64,000 nucleotides of DNA from Hansfordia pulvinata (Eukaryota > Ascomycota > Sordariomycetes > Xylariales), in NCBI GenBank assembly GCA_006538405.1, contig BJKQ01000003.1:2666001-2730000 (forward strand), written 5' to 3'. Position numbers and translations under genes: made by a program. Shown here one piece after another: positions 1 through 12,850 of this stretch (its first letter is position 1; each line of letters opens with the position of its first letter). The notes beneath the pieces are model-generated. The model did no database searches. It was not told the origin of the DNA and was given only the letters and a program-made list of their open reading frames with translations.

Positions 1-555
1 TGTCGGCTGTGAGGGGGCTGGATTGACGCGAGGGGGATGACTCGATGCGTAGACGCTTGAAGAGTGTGCCGGCGTCGAGAGCGGACTTTTCCGATTCACA
101 GGGGCTGGGACTGCGACCACGCTTGCGCGGGGCGGGCTCTGGGCGGGACTTCTTGGGAGGGCGGCCACGTCCACGCTTCGGGGGGCAGCCGCAGCCGCAA
201 CCGGCGAAGAAGCGGGAGCAGCAGCGGGAGCCTTGGAGGCGGAGGCGGCGGCGGCGGCGGCGGGCTTGGATCGGTTGGAGGGCTTTTCGTCGGCAGACGA
301 CTCGTTGTCCTCGTCGGGAGCGACGGTGCGGGCCTTGCGCTTGCGAGAAGCTGGGGAGGCGATGTCGGGCTGGACGTTGGCCTTGGTGGAAGGGGTGAAG
401 ACGGCCGAAGTCTCCTTCTTGATGTCGGAGGCAGTGACGGTCTTGGAGACACGGGCAAAGCTGGTGATGGACATGGAGGCTGACGCAGGGGCCTTCTTCG
501 CGGCGAGGGAAGCGGCGTTCTGCGCCTTGCGGCCTCTCTTGACGGCGGCAGGCAT
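1..555 (-). CDS. putative DNA replication licensing factor Cdt1, N-terminal part (partial, frame broken)
   Basis: Reads from an ATG at 555 towards the left window edge, so only the N-terminal ~185 residues are present. The start codon is followed by a basic, Lys/Arg/Ala-rich segment, a short SITSFARV motif (residues 29-36) that resembles the PCNA-interacting stretch of fungal Cdt1, a nuclear-localisation-like RKRKAR (71-76) and a poly-Ala tract. The frame then breaks: adding one C to the six-C run (plus-strand G run 180-185) restores an AT-hook-like RGRGRPPKK, further basic clusters and a TLFKRLRIES motif to the edge. Cdt1 recruits the MCM2-7 helicase to origins with ORC and Cdc6. The assignment rests on general resemblance of the N-terminus; the diagnostic winged-helix domains lie outside the window. 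Another AT-hook nuclear protein is possible. Confidence 0.45.
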   Translation of the reverse strand, partial: MPAAVKRGRKAQNAASLAAKKAPASASMSITSFARVSKTVTASDIKKETSAVFTPSTKANVQPDIASPASRKRKARTVAPDEDNESSADEKPSNRSKPAAAAAASASKAPAAAPASSPVAAAAAPRSVDVAALPRSPAQSPPRASVVAVPAPVNRKSPLSTPAHSSSVYASSHPPRVNPAPSQPT

Positions 556-3500
556 GGTGATAGAGGCAGCAGCGCGGGGCAGCTGCTACCGAGGTACGGA
601 CTGTAGGCTACCCAACGCGTGCGGTGTGCCTGTACTGCCGAGTTTGGTTGAAGGGAAGTTGCGAGGGTGCAGTTTGAGCGGTGGTGAGCGAGCCGCGAGA
701 GGAAGCAGCGATGAACAGCAGCGGCGGGTTGGTGACAGGTCAGACGCGCTGTCTTAGAGTGGATAAGGGAAGGTGGCAGAGAGAAACGAAGGGAGGTGCG
801 AGTCTGGATGTGGCTGCCGTCGAGAGTCGAGGACAGAGTTATGCAGATGCAGAGGAAGTCGACAGAAACATTGAAGCAGTGCAGCGCAGAGACTCAGGAA
901 GGGAGGGAGGAGCGAGCGGGCCGGGCGTCGAACGAAGCTTCCCAGGGAGCGAGCGGGTTGAGGTACAAGTACCCTCGCAGCCGCCGGGGCGTGGTGGAGA
1001 TGCTCGTACACGAACGGGGCGCGTCCGAGGCCCGCACGGCACGATCTGGCGCTTGCCGACGCGACTCGACGCGTTGCGAGCGCGTAAAGTGCCCCGCTAT
1101 CCGACCCGCCCGCACCGTCTCCTGGCGTGTTCCCTGCTTTTTCTTCTGTCTGCCGCCGGCTCTGTGGCCCCAGTGGCCCCTTTCGGCCAAGCGCCTCTTT
1201 AAATGAGCCTCTAACGTCGTAACAATGGCAACGGGCGCTTTGATCCACCAGACCTGACAGCTGCATGGGCGACGGGCGACGGGCAGACCTCTCTGGTCGA
1301 TTGCCCATGCATAAATTGCATGTTCCAACTTGTGCGTTCGGCTGCAGAACTACTGGCATTTACATGGCCATTGCCAGGTCGTCCTTGAGGCTGCAGAGTC
1401 CTGCCTATGCTGCTCAGACTTCACTCAGGAATAGCCAATGTCACAAGACTCTTATCGTTGGGAGTCTAGAAGCAAGCATCACATGAGCTCCTGGCGGGCT
1501 TGGAAGAAGCGATCAGCCTATACATCCGACACTCGACGTCTACTAACGATAACCCACTGCCTTCTTACACCATTCAGGTGGATCAGAGGGCCTCAAGACA
1601 GCCCTGGACCGCGCAGGGTTACCTGACGCACGCAATCCGTGGATCACGTGTCTCGTGAGATATATCGCTGTAGGGCAACTCTGCGTCAAGCCTCCGCCTG
1701 ACGTTGACCTGGGCAATGTCGAACTTAAAATGGCGATAATTCCATGTCAACACCCTCACATAAGACGGCATCAAACCGGTGAGGGTCGAGTCTGCGCTGA
1801 CGACCTCTCCAACTTGGACGCCCATCATCTCCAGGCCACGAGCCGGATTCAGCGCAAAAGCCGTTCCAATGACAGGATGTGTTGGGTTACACAGCCAATG
1901 CCGCACTGCCCATTTGTACCCGGGCGTTCTTCACCGGTCTGGTGCGCCCCTCGCGAAATCTCGAGTCTCGCTTCGTGCGGCAGGCAGAAGCCTGTTGACG
2001 TCCAATGGGCGACCACGAGCGGCATTCCCCCTCCCCCTCGCCACTCGTACGCCATCTGCGTAGCCATCCCCTCCTCCACATCTGCAATGCTTAGAGCAGC
2101 GTCTACCGGCGAAGAAGTGCGATGGCGGCGCTCGCTCCTGTGAACCACGCACCGGGGTCTTCCCCAGATGCGAGCCGAGGACGGAGTAGGTTCTGCAGCA
2201 CGTACAGTAGGTGTTATATCAATCCACCCTGCCTGCCGTGGACGCCACAGCGTCTGCCCGGCGCTGGTAAACCTGGGCCGCGGTAACGTTCCACATCGCT
2301 GGCTGACAAGCCCGGCAAAAGGACCGGACGGTCCGGGTCTCTGATGTGACCCTGCCACGCAGTACACGGCACGACACGTCCCCCCCCCCCCCCCCCCCGC
2401 GCGCGCGCGAGGAGAACAGGGAGACGGCGGGCGGGTGCAGATCCCACCAATGCCGGCGAGATGCAAGCCTTCGCTGGCAACCCTCAACTCTGGCCCCCTA
2501 TTCAAAGCCGGCCGACCTCGTTCCCGTTCCCCCGAGCAGCAAGCCTAAATGACCCGAGTCCAGTCACAGGCCACATAAGTGTGCGAAGACGGCAAGAGTG
2601 GGAGGACGTCACAGAGCCATGTGCGAAACCAAAAGTTTCCATGGGGGAGCGACTCCATCTGCGCGAGTTTCCCGCCAGTCCGGCCGGGGTGTTTACCAAA
2701 TGCTGCTCCGGTCGGGCTTTTGTTTCCCCTCGTTGACGACCATCCCGGCCCCCCGCCGCGGCAGCAACAGGGCAAGAATAGACACAAAGCCCATAGATGG
2801 CCACCTTGAGACATCGGGAAACCAAGTCCAAGATTCCGCGGCAGTTCCCTATTTGGACGGCGGAGGGTCGAGGTCCTCGCCAGCGAGCCCTGGCGAGTTC
2901 TCACCGGGATCACACCTCTTCCCCCTCCCTTGATCTTCTTCATGCATGAAGCTGATATGATCGGAATCTGCTGGACTGTGCCGAAGCCGGGGATCTGGAC
3001 GGCCCCGTCAAAGTCCCTGCGTGAAGTGATCAACCCTTCTCGCCGACCCGGCGTTACCCAGCCAGACGGGACGGTACGACACGTCAAACGCCCGCTGCCG
3101 GCTGCCGGTTGCAGTGCAGTAGGCGGGAGATTCGATCAACATGGGGCCGGCAACGAAAAGAAGACAGAAACAGTCGCCGAAGCCACGAACTGGGCGCCAA
3201 AGTGAGCAAACAGGTTACAATGGCGCACAAACTGCTCATCCGAAGCAGACGGTCGACAAATGAACATTAAAGGGGAGGGGGGGCCAGCCCAGCCCCGCCT
3301 CGTCCCTCCCCCATCCGCAAAGCGAAGCGAGCCAAGCAAGCCTGTGATTTGGTGCTCGGGGCACAACTCAGCTCGACCGAGGACGAGCTCAAGTCCCCTC
3401 CCCTTTCGCTGGTCCCCTGGCAGAACACACCCCGCGCTGATATTCGGGACCACGCTCCCTGTGCTCCCTGTTGTGCCAGGACGAACATGTCCAAAGTGAG

Positions 3501-5438
3501 AGGTAAAGGGGGAGGGGGAGAGGGGATGAGGGGCCCTACGTGGTCTGCCCTCGTCTCCCGTCACGCAAAGAACACGGGGGGTGAGTTTGGTAATGCTCAG
3601 TCATCCACGCCACGATAACCCCTTCCTTGTATTATCTTTCAGCACATGGGACCTGTGCCGAGCGGGCTGTGCAACGCCTCCCGAGATCTCACAGCGCGGG
3701 CCAAACGAGCTTTGCAGCGGCCCGGGGTTCGGGATGCCGGATAGCTGGCAGTGTCGAGAGCAGACCCATAGTCATGGGAAAGAAAGGGGGGAGGCGGCAG
3801 CATAGAAGAGGAGAGAGGCTGCCGAGTGCGGAGATAGCACGCCACGCGCGTCGACGAGAGGACGCAACAGCTTGCCCGGTGCGCCGGAGGACCATCTCGC
3901 GCGCGCGCTCCCCCCTCCACCCTACCGACGAACTGTCGCAACGAACACGGCCACACCAGCAGACGAACGAAAAACGAGCTGCCAGCTCAGGAACGCCGCG
4001 TGCTCGCCCCGAAGAGCCCGCATGTGGAGGCACAAACCTGCAGGTAGGTGAGCGGGTTGCTCGACATTCCTCGCCCGATACGATGGTAGCAGTGGAGAGG
4101 GGAGCGGCGGGCGGGCGGGCGGGCGAGGAAGAAGGGTCGAGGGCGAATCCCGGCGAAGCCACCACCTCAGAGTCCACCGAAGCTGGTGCGAACCCGCGCG
4201 CGCGTCTTGTCCATCCATACATCTATCTGTCTGATTGACTGACCGCCCGCCTACCTACCGACCCGGTCCTGTCCCGGTTCCCGGCTTCGGTACCCAGTGG
4301 CGTATGCAGTGGCATCCCTCCGTCCAAGAGGAATAGGACAGCAGTAGAAGGGGCGTGAGACTGCGGGGCGAATGTACGAGGCGTCGACTGCGTTACGAAA
4401 GGGGGGGGGGGGGGGGGGGGGGGAAGGGGGCACAACATGCGGCGCGCGTGCCAATCGTTGCTAGAAGCGGACGGCGAGGAAATTCCGGGGATTCGAGGCG
4501 GGAGCATGCAGATGAGACATTGGAAGAGAGGCCGGCCAGCAGGCGGGCCAGCAAGCGGTCCCCATCTCTCCCTCCCTTTCTGCCTGCAACCAACCCATCG
4601 AAGCCTTTGCCCGTGGGGTTAACGGCGAATAATGATAATAATAATAACACGAGCTGCCCGAAACATGGAGACAGACAATAGATTAAAAATCCGGGGCCGC
4701 CCAAGGGAGCACACCCGCGCATATCCGTGTATGCACGGTGCCTGTGGTGGCCCATTTCGGGGCACGCTCCCTTGCCTTGCCTCAGGCAGGCGGCCAAGCA
4801 GCAAACAGGCGACCCGAGGCGCGGCAAGGGCTCCAAGGCAGATCTCGTATGCGGAGGGCATGTATAGGGATGGTTTGCAGCATTATTAAATGCAGTCAAG
4901 GAAAGTGCAGGGCTCAGCCCAGGGTCACTCTAAGAAGGACTGGCTTGGTAAGGTTACCGATCTATTTGGTTGCTTCCAGTAGAGGATAGGCGAAGAAAAA
5001 AAAAAGCATGTTGTCGCATCCTCCGACATTTTCCCAGTGATGCTTTGCCAACCTCCTTCGCCCGCTGTAGTTGTGTGAAGTCGCTTCCGAATTGAGAGAA
5101 AAAAAAAGGGGGCGCCCTAACAAAACAAAATCGAGTAAAACACGCCCGATGCTCATAAACAGAGGTCCTTGTTTACACCATCAAGTTCGCGATCCCAGGG
5201 TACAGTCCCCGCAATCTGTGTGCCCAAAGGCGGGTTCCGTCTTTTGCACACCAGTAACTCCCAGACCCGTGCGCACGAGAAAACCGCCTCAGCCGCCAAG
5301 GAAAGGACAGGAGAGAAAAATAGACAAAAGGCAAAAGACGTAATCATGATAGTTGTACAACGCTGGTACGGAGCCACGCCAGGCGCGGCAAGCCCGTGTC
5401 GCGAGGTGCGCGCTTCGCTTCAGCCCCAGGCGAACGCT
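556..5438. other. gene-poor intergenic region
   Basis: No reading frame here shows the C-ending codon preference or family motifs of the real genes. The stretch holds long homopolymers: 19 C at 2380-2398 followed by alternating GC, and 23 G at 4401-4423. The first few hundred bases left of 1200 should carry the promoter of the leftward Cdt1-like gene. Nothing else can be supported. Confidence 0.6.
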
Positions 5439-5666
5439 CTAGTGAAGGGAGCGCTGCCAGTGATGCGGGTCGAAGCTGACCGGGCTGGGCGGGGGAGGCG
5501 CCGGGACATCCCAGTCACCCTCCTGGCTGGTGCGAATGGGCGCGACAGGCTTGGCGCTCCTGGAGGAGAGACCGGCGTTGAGGCTGGCGTAGAGGTCGTT
5601 GGAGGGCATCATGAAGGTGGACCGCGGAGGGTGCACGGGCACGGGCGCGAGAACCTGGCTAGGCAT
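5439..5666 (-). CDS. small hypothetical protein, 75 aa
   Basis: The start is the ATG at 5666, the first ATG after a well-formed leader intron. The protein is 75 residues: MPSQVLAPVP at the start, a PPRSTFMMPSNDLYASL segment, a Ser/Lys/Pro-rich middle and a proline run before the C-terminal FDPHHWQRSLH. No signal peptide, membrane span or catalytic motif is visible. The ordered composition, the leader intron and a TATA box about 365 bp upstream support a real gene. It stands alone, with about 5 kb of apparently empty DNA on one side and 17 kb on the other. I do not recognise the family. The TATA box and CT/CA-rich leader suggest strong expression, as an inference. Confidence 0.6.
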   Translation of the reverse strand: MPSQVLAPVPVHPPRSTFMMPSNDLYASLNAGLSSRSAKPVAPIRTSQEGDWDVPAPPPPSPVSFDPHHWQRSLH

Positions 5667-5695
5667 GGTGTTTGTGTGTGAAGAAGAGCTGGTCT

Positions 5696-5781
5696 CTGGC
5701 AGCAAAGTGTCGGTTAGCGGGAGTGGACAACAAGACGAAGCTCGCCGCCGAGCTCTTGGGGGCATATGATAAGGTACTTAC
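5696..5781 (-). other. leader (5'-UTR) intron of the 75-aa gene
   Basis: Read on the minus strand, the donor GTAAGTACC begins at 5781. A branch-like GCTAACCGAC lies near the 3' end and the acceptor CTGCCAG ends at 5696. The length is 86 nt, and the exon then runs 29 nt to the ATG at 5666. All three splice elements match the fungal consensus. Confidence 0.7.
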
Positions 5782-6029
5782 AGAGAGGCAAGAACGTTGA
5801 GTAGGAGGTCCGACAGCAGTAGGAGCTGTTGGTTTGATGGGCGCAAGAGAGCAGGCCGGTGATGGCAGCAAGTTGTTGCAGGAGAAGAGATGGGAGGTCG
5901 TCTGTGAGTGGACTGTCTGGTGTCTGGTGTATGGTATATGGGCGTGAGCAGCGTGAAGAAGCAAGAGGGTGGTGGTGAGAAATGAGGCTCGATCGAAGGG
6001 GGAGGGAGAGGACGGTGGACGCGTGGAAG

Positions 6030-6036
6030 TTATATA
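6030..6036 (-). promoter_or_regulatory. TATA box of the 75-aa gene
   Basis: TATATAA on the minus strand, followed by a CT- and CA-rich leader towards 5667. Position and leader composition suggest a TATA-driven promoter with a leader of roughly 300 nt, part of it removed by the intron at 5696-5781. Confidence 0.55.
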
Positions 6037-8333
6037 CATGGCTGCGGCGGATAGGCACGGACAGCAGCCCAGGGCAGCCAGACAAGACACAGACAGCAAC
6101 CCAGCGGATGGATGGGCAGAGACTCCCGGCGCACAGCGGACTGCAAGGGGGGGGGGGGGCCTCGGAGACAAGCAGCCAGGCAGCCCGGCGACGGCTCCAG
6201 ACAGAGCCCCCACGGGCGGCGAGAAAAGTAATGCAGGGCTTGGACGGGCTGGCGAGATGTGATCGATCCGGCCAACCGGTACGGTACTCCAGTCGTATCG
6301 TATCTCTCGTGCTGGCCGGCTATTATTGGACGCGCGCACGGGGAACCTGGCAAGCTGGGGTGGTCGAAGGTCCAGCTCGACTCCCGCTGGATGTCGCTGT
6401 CCACCAAGCCGCCCACCACAAGGTACTTCCACCGCCGCCTATCTGCCTCCAGGGCTGGCTGCTGGGGAGATTGCGGTAGCCGGCCCTGTAAGGTACTCGT
6501 AGTCGCCAAGTCTAGCGCAAGTCCAGTACGCGTACCCCAGACGCCGTCCCCACACTCTCGTGCCTGGGCTGCATCCCTTCACGTCTCGTACCCCATACTG
6601 GCATCTACCACCCGCGGACTGCCAGAGTACTCGTACAAACACCCCATGCCGTGCCCCGAGGTTCGCCTTGTGCGATATCTCGGGTGACACCCACGGCCCC
6701 GTCGGGGCACTGCAGAGCACACGCCTCCCTCTCCCGTACGTACTCCGTACATGCCCGTAGCTTCTGATTACCTATACGTCCAGCGTTACTCTGTATACGT
6801 GCCCTTGTGTACCGAGGCCGACCAACAGCTTCTCGCTGGCCCGACGGCTGCTGGGATCCCGCATGTCAGGGACGAGGGCGAGCACGAGCAGGCGCGAGCC
6901 CGCCCCGGGAGCACATGTGACAGGGTGACCGCGGCGGGCGTGACGACCGAGTGAGAACCATGGAACGAAACAGGCACATGTCCAGTCAGGGCCCAATGCC
7001 GACAGGTCGTCGATCGGTCTGCCTGTCTGGGCCAGGTCAGTGTAGTGTCTGCGCGTCGTCGCGGAAGAAGCAACGTCGCGGCTAGAGGGAAAAGGAATGA
7101 CCGCCAGACTGGCAGCGGCAACGGAAGCATGGGCACGTAGGAACGAGTACTCGCAAGCCCGCACGCCCGCACACCCGCAGGCCAGCCCACTGCGGGCCAA
7201 CCCGCAACCTTCACAATGGCGGTGATGGTACCTGTTCCTAACCTGGCGTGACTGTAGCAAAGGGACGAGACGAGACGAGACGATAAGGGGCAAGGCGGCA
7301 GACAATAGAAAGGTCGAGAATTGTCAGAGTGCCGGTTTGGATTCCACACCCCGGCCTCAGCATTGACACTAGCCGCTCATCAAGTCATGCTGCGTGCTTG
7401 TCGTGCCTTACCAACAGTGTCCGCTCGTAGCCAGGGTGCCATGCCAGGAGAGGGCGTGAGAGGCTGCTGTCTGGGGAACTCAGACACACAGGCAGATCGC
7501 CATGTTTGACCCCATAGTCCGGGACGCCCCTGGGCACGGCCGGCTGGGTTGGCACGTTGGGAATGGTGGGGTCGGAAAACTGGGGAGCAGATGGGCGTTC
7601 CACCCGGACCGGGCCTGGAGGCCTGTCACCGGTGTGTGCGAGACGAGACGGCCGAGCTATTAACAGGGCGGGATCGATAATGGGTACGAACATCGTGAAC
7701 GGCCACCATCGCAGATGGGTGTGGCGAGTGAGAAGAGGCGGCTGAAGCTGGGGCTGGAGCTGGAGGAGATCAAATTGAACGATGCGATGAGATAAAATCC
7801 AACCTACCGTCTATGGACCTCGGGCTACGGATACATGTAGATTGGGTGGTTGGGTGGTTGGATGTAAGTACGAGTATCTAGGTACCTTGCCTACCGGTAT
7901 GGAAGGCACGAATATTCCGTTCGATACGTTCCTTGGGGAAGGTCCAGCCCGGAGTGAGCCAACTCCGCGCATCGCACATTTTCTCCGCAGCCGGTTGGCG
8001 ATCGCTGGACGCACGCCGCCCCGTCCTCACCCACTTACGGAGTACCGCCAGTCGCCGCCGTCGCCATCGCAGTCGCCATCGCCGCCGCCAGCGCACTGAT
8101 GCCGCCCGTGTGTTGCTTTATTCGGCCACGCTGGTTTCCCGCTTCACTGTTCGTGTCATTACAGTACGACGGTCTTTGGTTTTTCAGGCCAGTCTCGTTA
8201 CTGCACGCCCCGCTCCGGAGGTTCGCGATGTGGTGCTTACGCCACGCTGACTGATGCCTCGCACCTCACGGAGCACTCGTAGGCAACGACAACGGCCACT
8301 CCCGTGCCTGAAGTACTCCCACAAAAGACGTCT

Positions 8334-8372
8334 GAGTACTCGTATCTACGAGTACAATCACGAGTACTCGTA
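8334..8372. repeat. cluster of three GAGTACTCGTA palindromes
   Basis: Three copies lie within 39 bp: GAGTACTCGTA at 8334-8344, TACGAGTAC at 8347-8355 and CGAGTACTCGTA at 8361-8372. The core TACGAGTACTCGTA is a perfect inverted repeat. Single copies recur across the non-coding DNA of the window, for example at 6625, 9823, 12979 and 13405. Confidence 0.8.
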
Positions 8373-11300
8373 AGCAGGGGTCTCTCTCATGCGATGCGCA
8401 GCACGCCTACGAGTACTCCCGACTGTCCCAGGCGGAGGACCGCCAGCCCCGGCTTGTTTCTTTCCATCCATCCATCAGAACCTACAGGGTTCATGTTGGG
8501 TTCCCAACCCGAGCCACGCTCCCTCGTAATGGAACTGACCACCAGCACAGCATGCGCAGCACGCAGCACGCCACAGGCTGCCTTGGCCCGCCAGCTTGCA
8601 GACCGACGCTGTACGATGCACACGCCAGCACTGTCACCGCCTCAGGAATGGTGGATTTTCCGGCTCGGCCAAGACGAGGCTTCACTGACTGACGAGGTGC
8701 CCCAGACCGACACCCATCCCTGCAATACCCTGCCGCCGCGACAGCCTCTTGGTTTGCCCTCGGCCTACGCTCACCGACCGAAGGCTCCTGAACTGTGGCT
8801 GCGCTGGCGCTTCCACCTGGCCAAGCTGGACAAGGCGCAAAGCCAGCCCCAACCTACGAGCGCTCCCACTGTTGTCCAAACTTTCTCCCTCCTGGAAAGG
8901 GGTGTCGACTTCGTTACCAGCAGCCTCTCCCGTACGGACACGGAGTCCAACTTGGTCGCTCATGACCAAACCAATTCAAGCTTCTCGCTCGCCATCTCCA
9001 GCTCCTTGCATCGGCCAACCGATCGTGCTGCAAAGAACCAGCAGCAGTCCTGCTGTTTCGCCATGTCTGTGCCGTTGGGGCTCCTCTCAGCCAGTCAGCC
9101 GCTTGCGCGAGAGTGAGTCTCGCGCCCTGCTCACCAGGTGTACTGCCACCGCTCCCGAGCTAGACAGTGCCGCAAAACTCGATGCACATTGACGGCCGTT
9201 GCTCGCGGCACATTCCTCCTTGGACCCTCTCTTCCCAAACCGACCCCCATTACAGGTTGACAAGTTCCGTATCAGTTTTGATTGTCGCTTTTGACGTACG
9301 CGTACGATACCTGAGGACTCTCCACATTCCCGTACCTGAGAATAATGGGCCATGCTGCGTTCTTGATTCAGCACTACCACTCAACTTGCCGGGGGACTTG
9401 TGGCGCCCCGAAAGGGCCAAGATGGCAAGCAGTGCGCACCAGAGCAGTGCCAAGCTTGGCCGACCGGCCGCCAAGTCTCGCAGAGGCTTGGGGTTACCCG
9501 CTGAAGCCAGCGAGGCTTCAAGCGCCCCCAGGTCATCGTGGCACCGCGATCCACGAATAGATACGATTACTGCCTGATAAGCGTGACGGGGCAACCCAGC
9601 ACCTTGACATGTGGTACGCGTCCAGCTATTGTGTGCGAGCGCTGGCCCCGTATCGCGCCCCGCCCGAGAAGAAGGAGAAGGGGTTAGGAAGACGACGAGT
9701 ATTTCTCGCTCCCCAACCGGACAATCTCGGCCTAGTCCACTAGTGTTACTGGTTGCAACCCGACCCGCAAGCAACCTGTAGCACGGGCTCCTTTTCTTTT
9801 TCCGTCTCGGCGGTCCTGGGATTACGAGTACTCGTCGCTCTTCTCGCCCTGACGATGCTCAACGAGCCCGCCCCGCTCCTGACGGTGCATTGACGACCCA
9901 GCAAGCGTGGGCTCGGGCAACCGGTCCGGCCCTTCCTGTGCCCACCATGGCGCTTCGCTCTCGCGCCCACGCACCGGCAGCTTACGAGCCACTCAACGAC
10001 GCCTGCGAAATAACAGGGTTCTGTGTTTGCACAGGTCCGGCAACCCGCTCCCAATGGCGGCACGGCATGGCAGCCGAGCCACCCGGCAGTCCGGCCAAAA
10101 CATGGAACCTTCATCGTGTGCTCGATCTACTCCCAGTTGACGATACGACACACCCAGGCACGCCTGCTCGCTCTTGGCGGGCTTCCCGGCAGGTCTCCGG
10201 CGCTTACTGGGGCTTCCATTCAGGGGCTGACAAGTGTCTGCGACTCTTCTCTTGGCCTTCTCCCTTGCCCCAGAGCTGGGCGCATTTCAGCGGTGGACCT
10301 GTCCCCCAGCCTGTCTGTGGGGTAGGCCTTCCGGTCGTCCCCTTTACGGAGAACGGAGGTGCGCCGCATGCAGAAGAAGATTTCTAACTTCTTCCTTGGG
10401 TGGGGTCTGACAGGCTCACCATGTCCAGAGTCGGGCTGGCTCAGCTTACAGATATGGGGCTGACTAGAGCAAACCCCCCCAGCCGTTTTCCCGCCTGAGG
10501 CAGGCCTGAAGGCTTTGCGGCAGAGCGCAGGCTCCAACGCAGACACCACAGACGATACAACGGGCCCGACCTCGCTTCGCTACCACGGCTTCAAGATGGC
10601 CGGAGCCCCCCGGGGCTGTGTCAAGAAGGTCCTTGGTAAGCACGAGACCTGGGAGCGCCGCATACTCGCCATTACTACCGGTCATTCATGCCACGATATG
10701 GCCGCGGCAAACGGTTGGGTTGGGGTACTGGTGGCGGGCGACGACAAAAACGTGGGACAAGGGGCTTGTTTGCCCCCGGGGGATTCGCGTGGAGGCGACA
10801 CGGACCTAAAACGATACAACGAGCATTCGCCAGCCGTGCCAAGTCCCTGCTCTCGCCCACCCCGAGGCTTTTTAAAGACCAATTTGGCCCTCGTCAGAGC
10901 CGAAACGGCAGGCCGCGTTTCTATGAAAAGACGAAAACCGGCCAGTTCTCGCACTGATGAGCAGCACATGTCACCGAGGCGCAACCTTGATTAGCCCTGG
11001 AGCCCGTGCCCTCAAGGACGTCGGGCACTTGGCCGTTCATTTCCACATCGGTCTGCGCGGAGCCGAGTTGTCGGTCTGCGCCCAAGACCCCCTGCCAAGC
11101 ATATGAAGGACACACGGGCGCGACGCACGCACGCATCCTTGCGGTGCTGAAGCCATTGCGTTACCTAGCTAAGAAATCGGCACCTGGGACAGATCCTGCG
11201 AGCACAGCGACGGAGGAATAACAGGCAACGAAAGAAAAAAATGTGGTGGGAAGGGGGGTAGGGGGGTCGGCCCGTCGCGCACGCGGTCTCATTCTAGCAG

Positions 11301-12820
11301 CGCCGTGCGCCTTTACGCGTGCAAGGCCCTGAATTAGCTCATTCTGTTAATGAGGACCAGACGGGGCGGGCGCTTTGGCTACTGATCCACACCGGCAGTC
11401 GACAGGGCGGGCGGAAACCACCCCAGACGGATCCAAGCGGGCGACGGGCCTCCTTGCACCAATCCTTCCCGGGGCCGCCTTCACCCAGCGCAAGGTGCGG
11501 TGGCCTCATGTTTTCAGGTGGGAAGACAGACAACATGCCGCCTCGGCGTCTTGGACGAGGACATCCGGTGCGCTCGCTGGTGGAGATATCCGAGATGTGC
11601 GCCAGGCCGCTGGGGCATGCCGTACCATTGGATTCTGGCATCCGCGGTCGAGACATTTTCGGTCGTCATTGCGCGCCAACTCGGTCGCCGCGTCGCAGCT
11701 TGCACCGTAGGCGCTGCTTCGCCTGGGCCAAGGCCTCATACGTCAGGAAGGGGGGGGCGCCGTTGCGCTGGATGCGCCTCATTTCGCTAATAGTTCCCCG
11801 GGCCAAGCCTCTCAGCCACGAGGCCTGAAGGCGAGATTAGCGGACCACAGTCAGGAAGTTGGTGAGTACCCGTACTCGTCCGCCCGTCGGCACATGTCTT
11901 GGTCCGGGGGCGGGTCGGTCGGGTGGGCAGCATGGGGGTCAGCCAAGCGTACCAAGGTCTGTCGAACTGAAAGGTGGACGATAAAGGCCTCTCTCGGTCA
12001 ATATGCCGGGTTTTGACGAGTACGCCAGGTATTACCCCCCCCCCCCCCGGTCAGCAGAAAGCAGAGAGCCGTTATTTTCTCTCTCTCTCTCTGGGGTCAA
12101 CAGGAAAGGAGAAATGACATCACCCCTCTCGGGATCCCACGTTTGGGTATGATGAGGGACCCTTCTCGCGTCATGGCGCAGGTACGAGCGAGCGAGTATC
12201 GGAACACACATACCCGTGATACCTACTCGTATGCACGCACGCACAAGCAAGCAAGCAAGCAAGCACACGCACACCGACTGGTGCGTCCGTCGCCGAGCTC
12301 CTCCCGTGCTCTGGTCACGAATTCTGTTACCCGAGCCAAGCTTGGGCTCACTGCGAGTATGAGCCCATTGGATGACCGGACAAGCGGTAGCAGATGGGGG
12401 GAGCAGGAGCGGGTGTTGCTGGACAGACAGGCCTGACTCGGGCGACGTGTCTGTACGGCTGTACGGACTACTCGGGTTGGCCAGTCCCGTGCTTGCTGGT
12501 ACTCGTACGGAGCTGGGGGCCGGGGCCTCGGGACCGTCGCTGACGATCGGCGGCGCGATTGCTTGCTTCTTGGGGCCGTGTACGATGACTCTGTTCGCAC
12601 GCAGCGCAGACGGGAACTCGTTGCTGACAGCTGAGTGTTTGCTCGCCTGTCTTCTTCATCTCCTTCCCCTCAACTATTCGCAGGCCACATCACTCGGTCA
12701 CCTGTGAGTACCTACTCGTACGTGCAAGCGTCCAAAGTACTCCATTTGCTGACTTTACTCAAGCTGGGGGATGCTGATCCCACTGCAGCCATCCCAGCGG
12801 CACGCGGTTGCGCGGTGTGG

Positions 12821-12850
12821 GTACGAGTACCTCTCCGAGTGTACGAGTAC
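12821..12850. repeat. paired GTACGAGTAC palindromes
   Basis: Two identical ten-base palindromes at 12821-12830 and 12841-12850, 20 bp apart from start to start. Further copies of the same family follow at 12979-12989 and 13405-13417, so the motif is locally dense. Confidence 0.75.

Noticed and set aside
8304..9116. 270-codon open frame on the plus strand in the desert
   Set aside because: It runs through the palindrome cluster, shows no C-ending codon bias and has no domain; it is a chance frame in GC-rich DNA.
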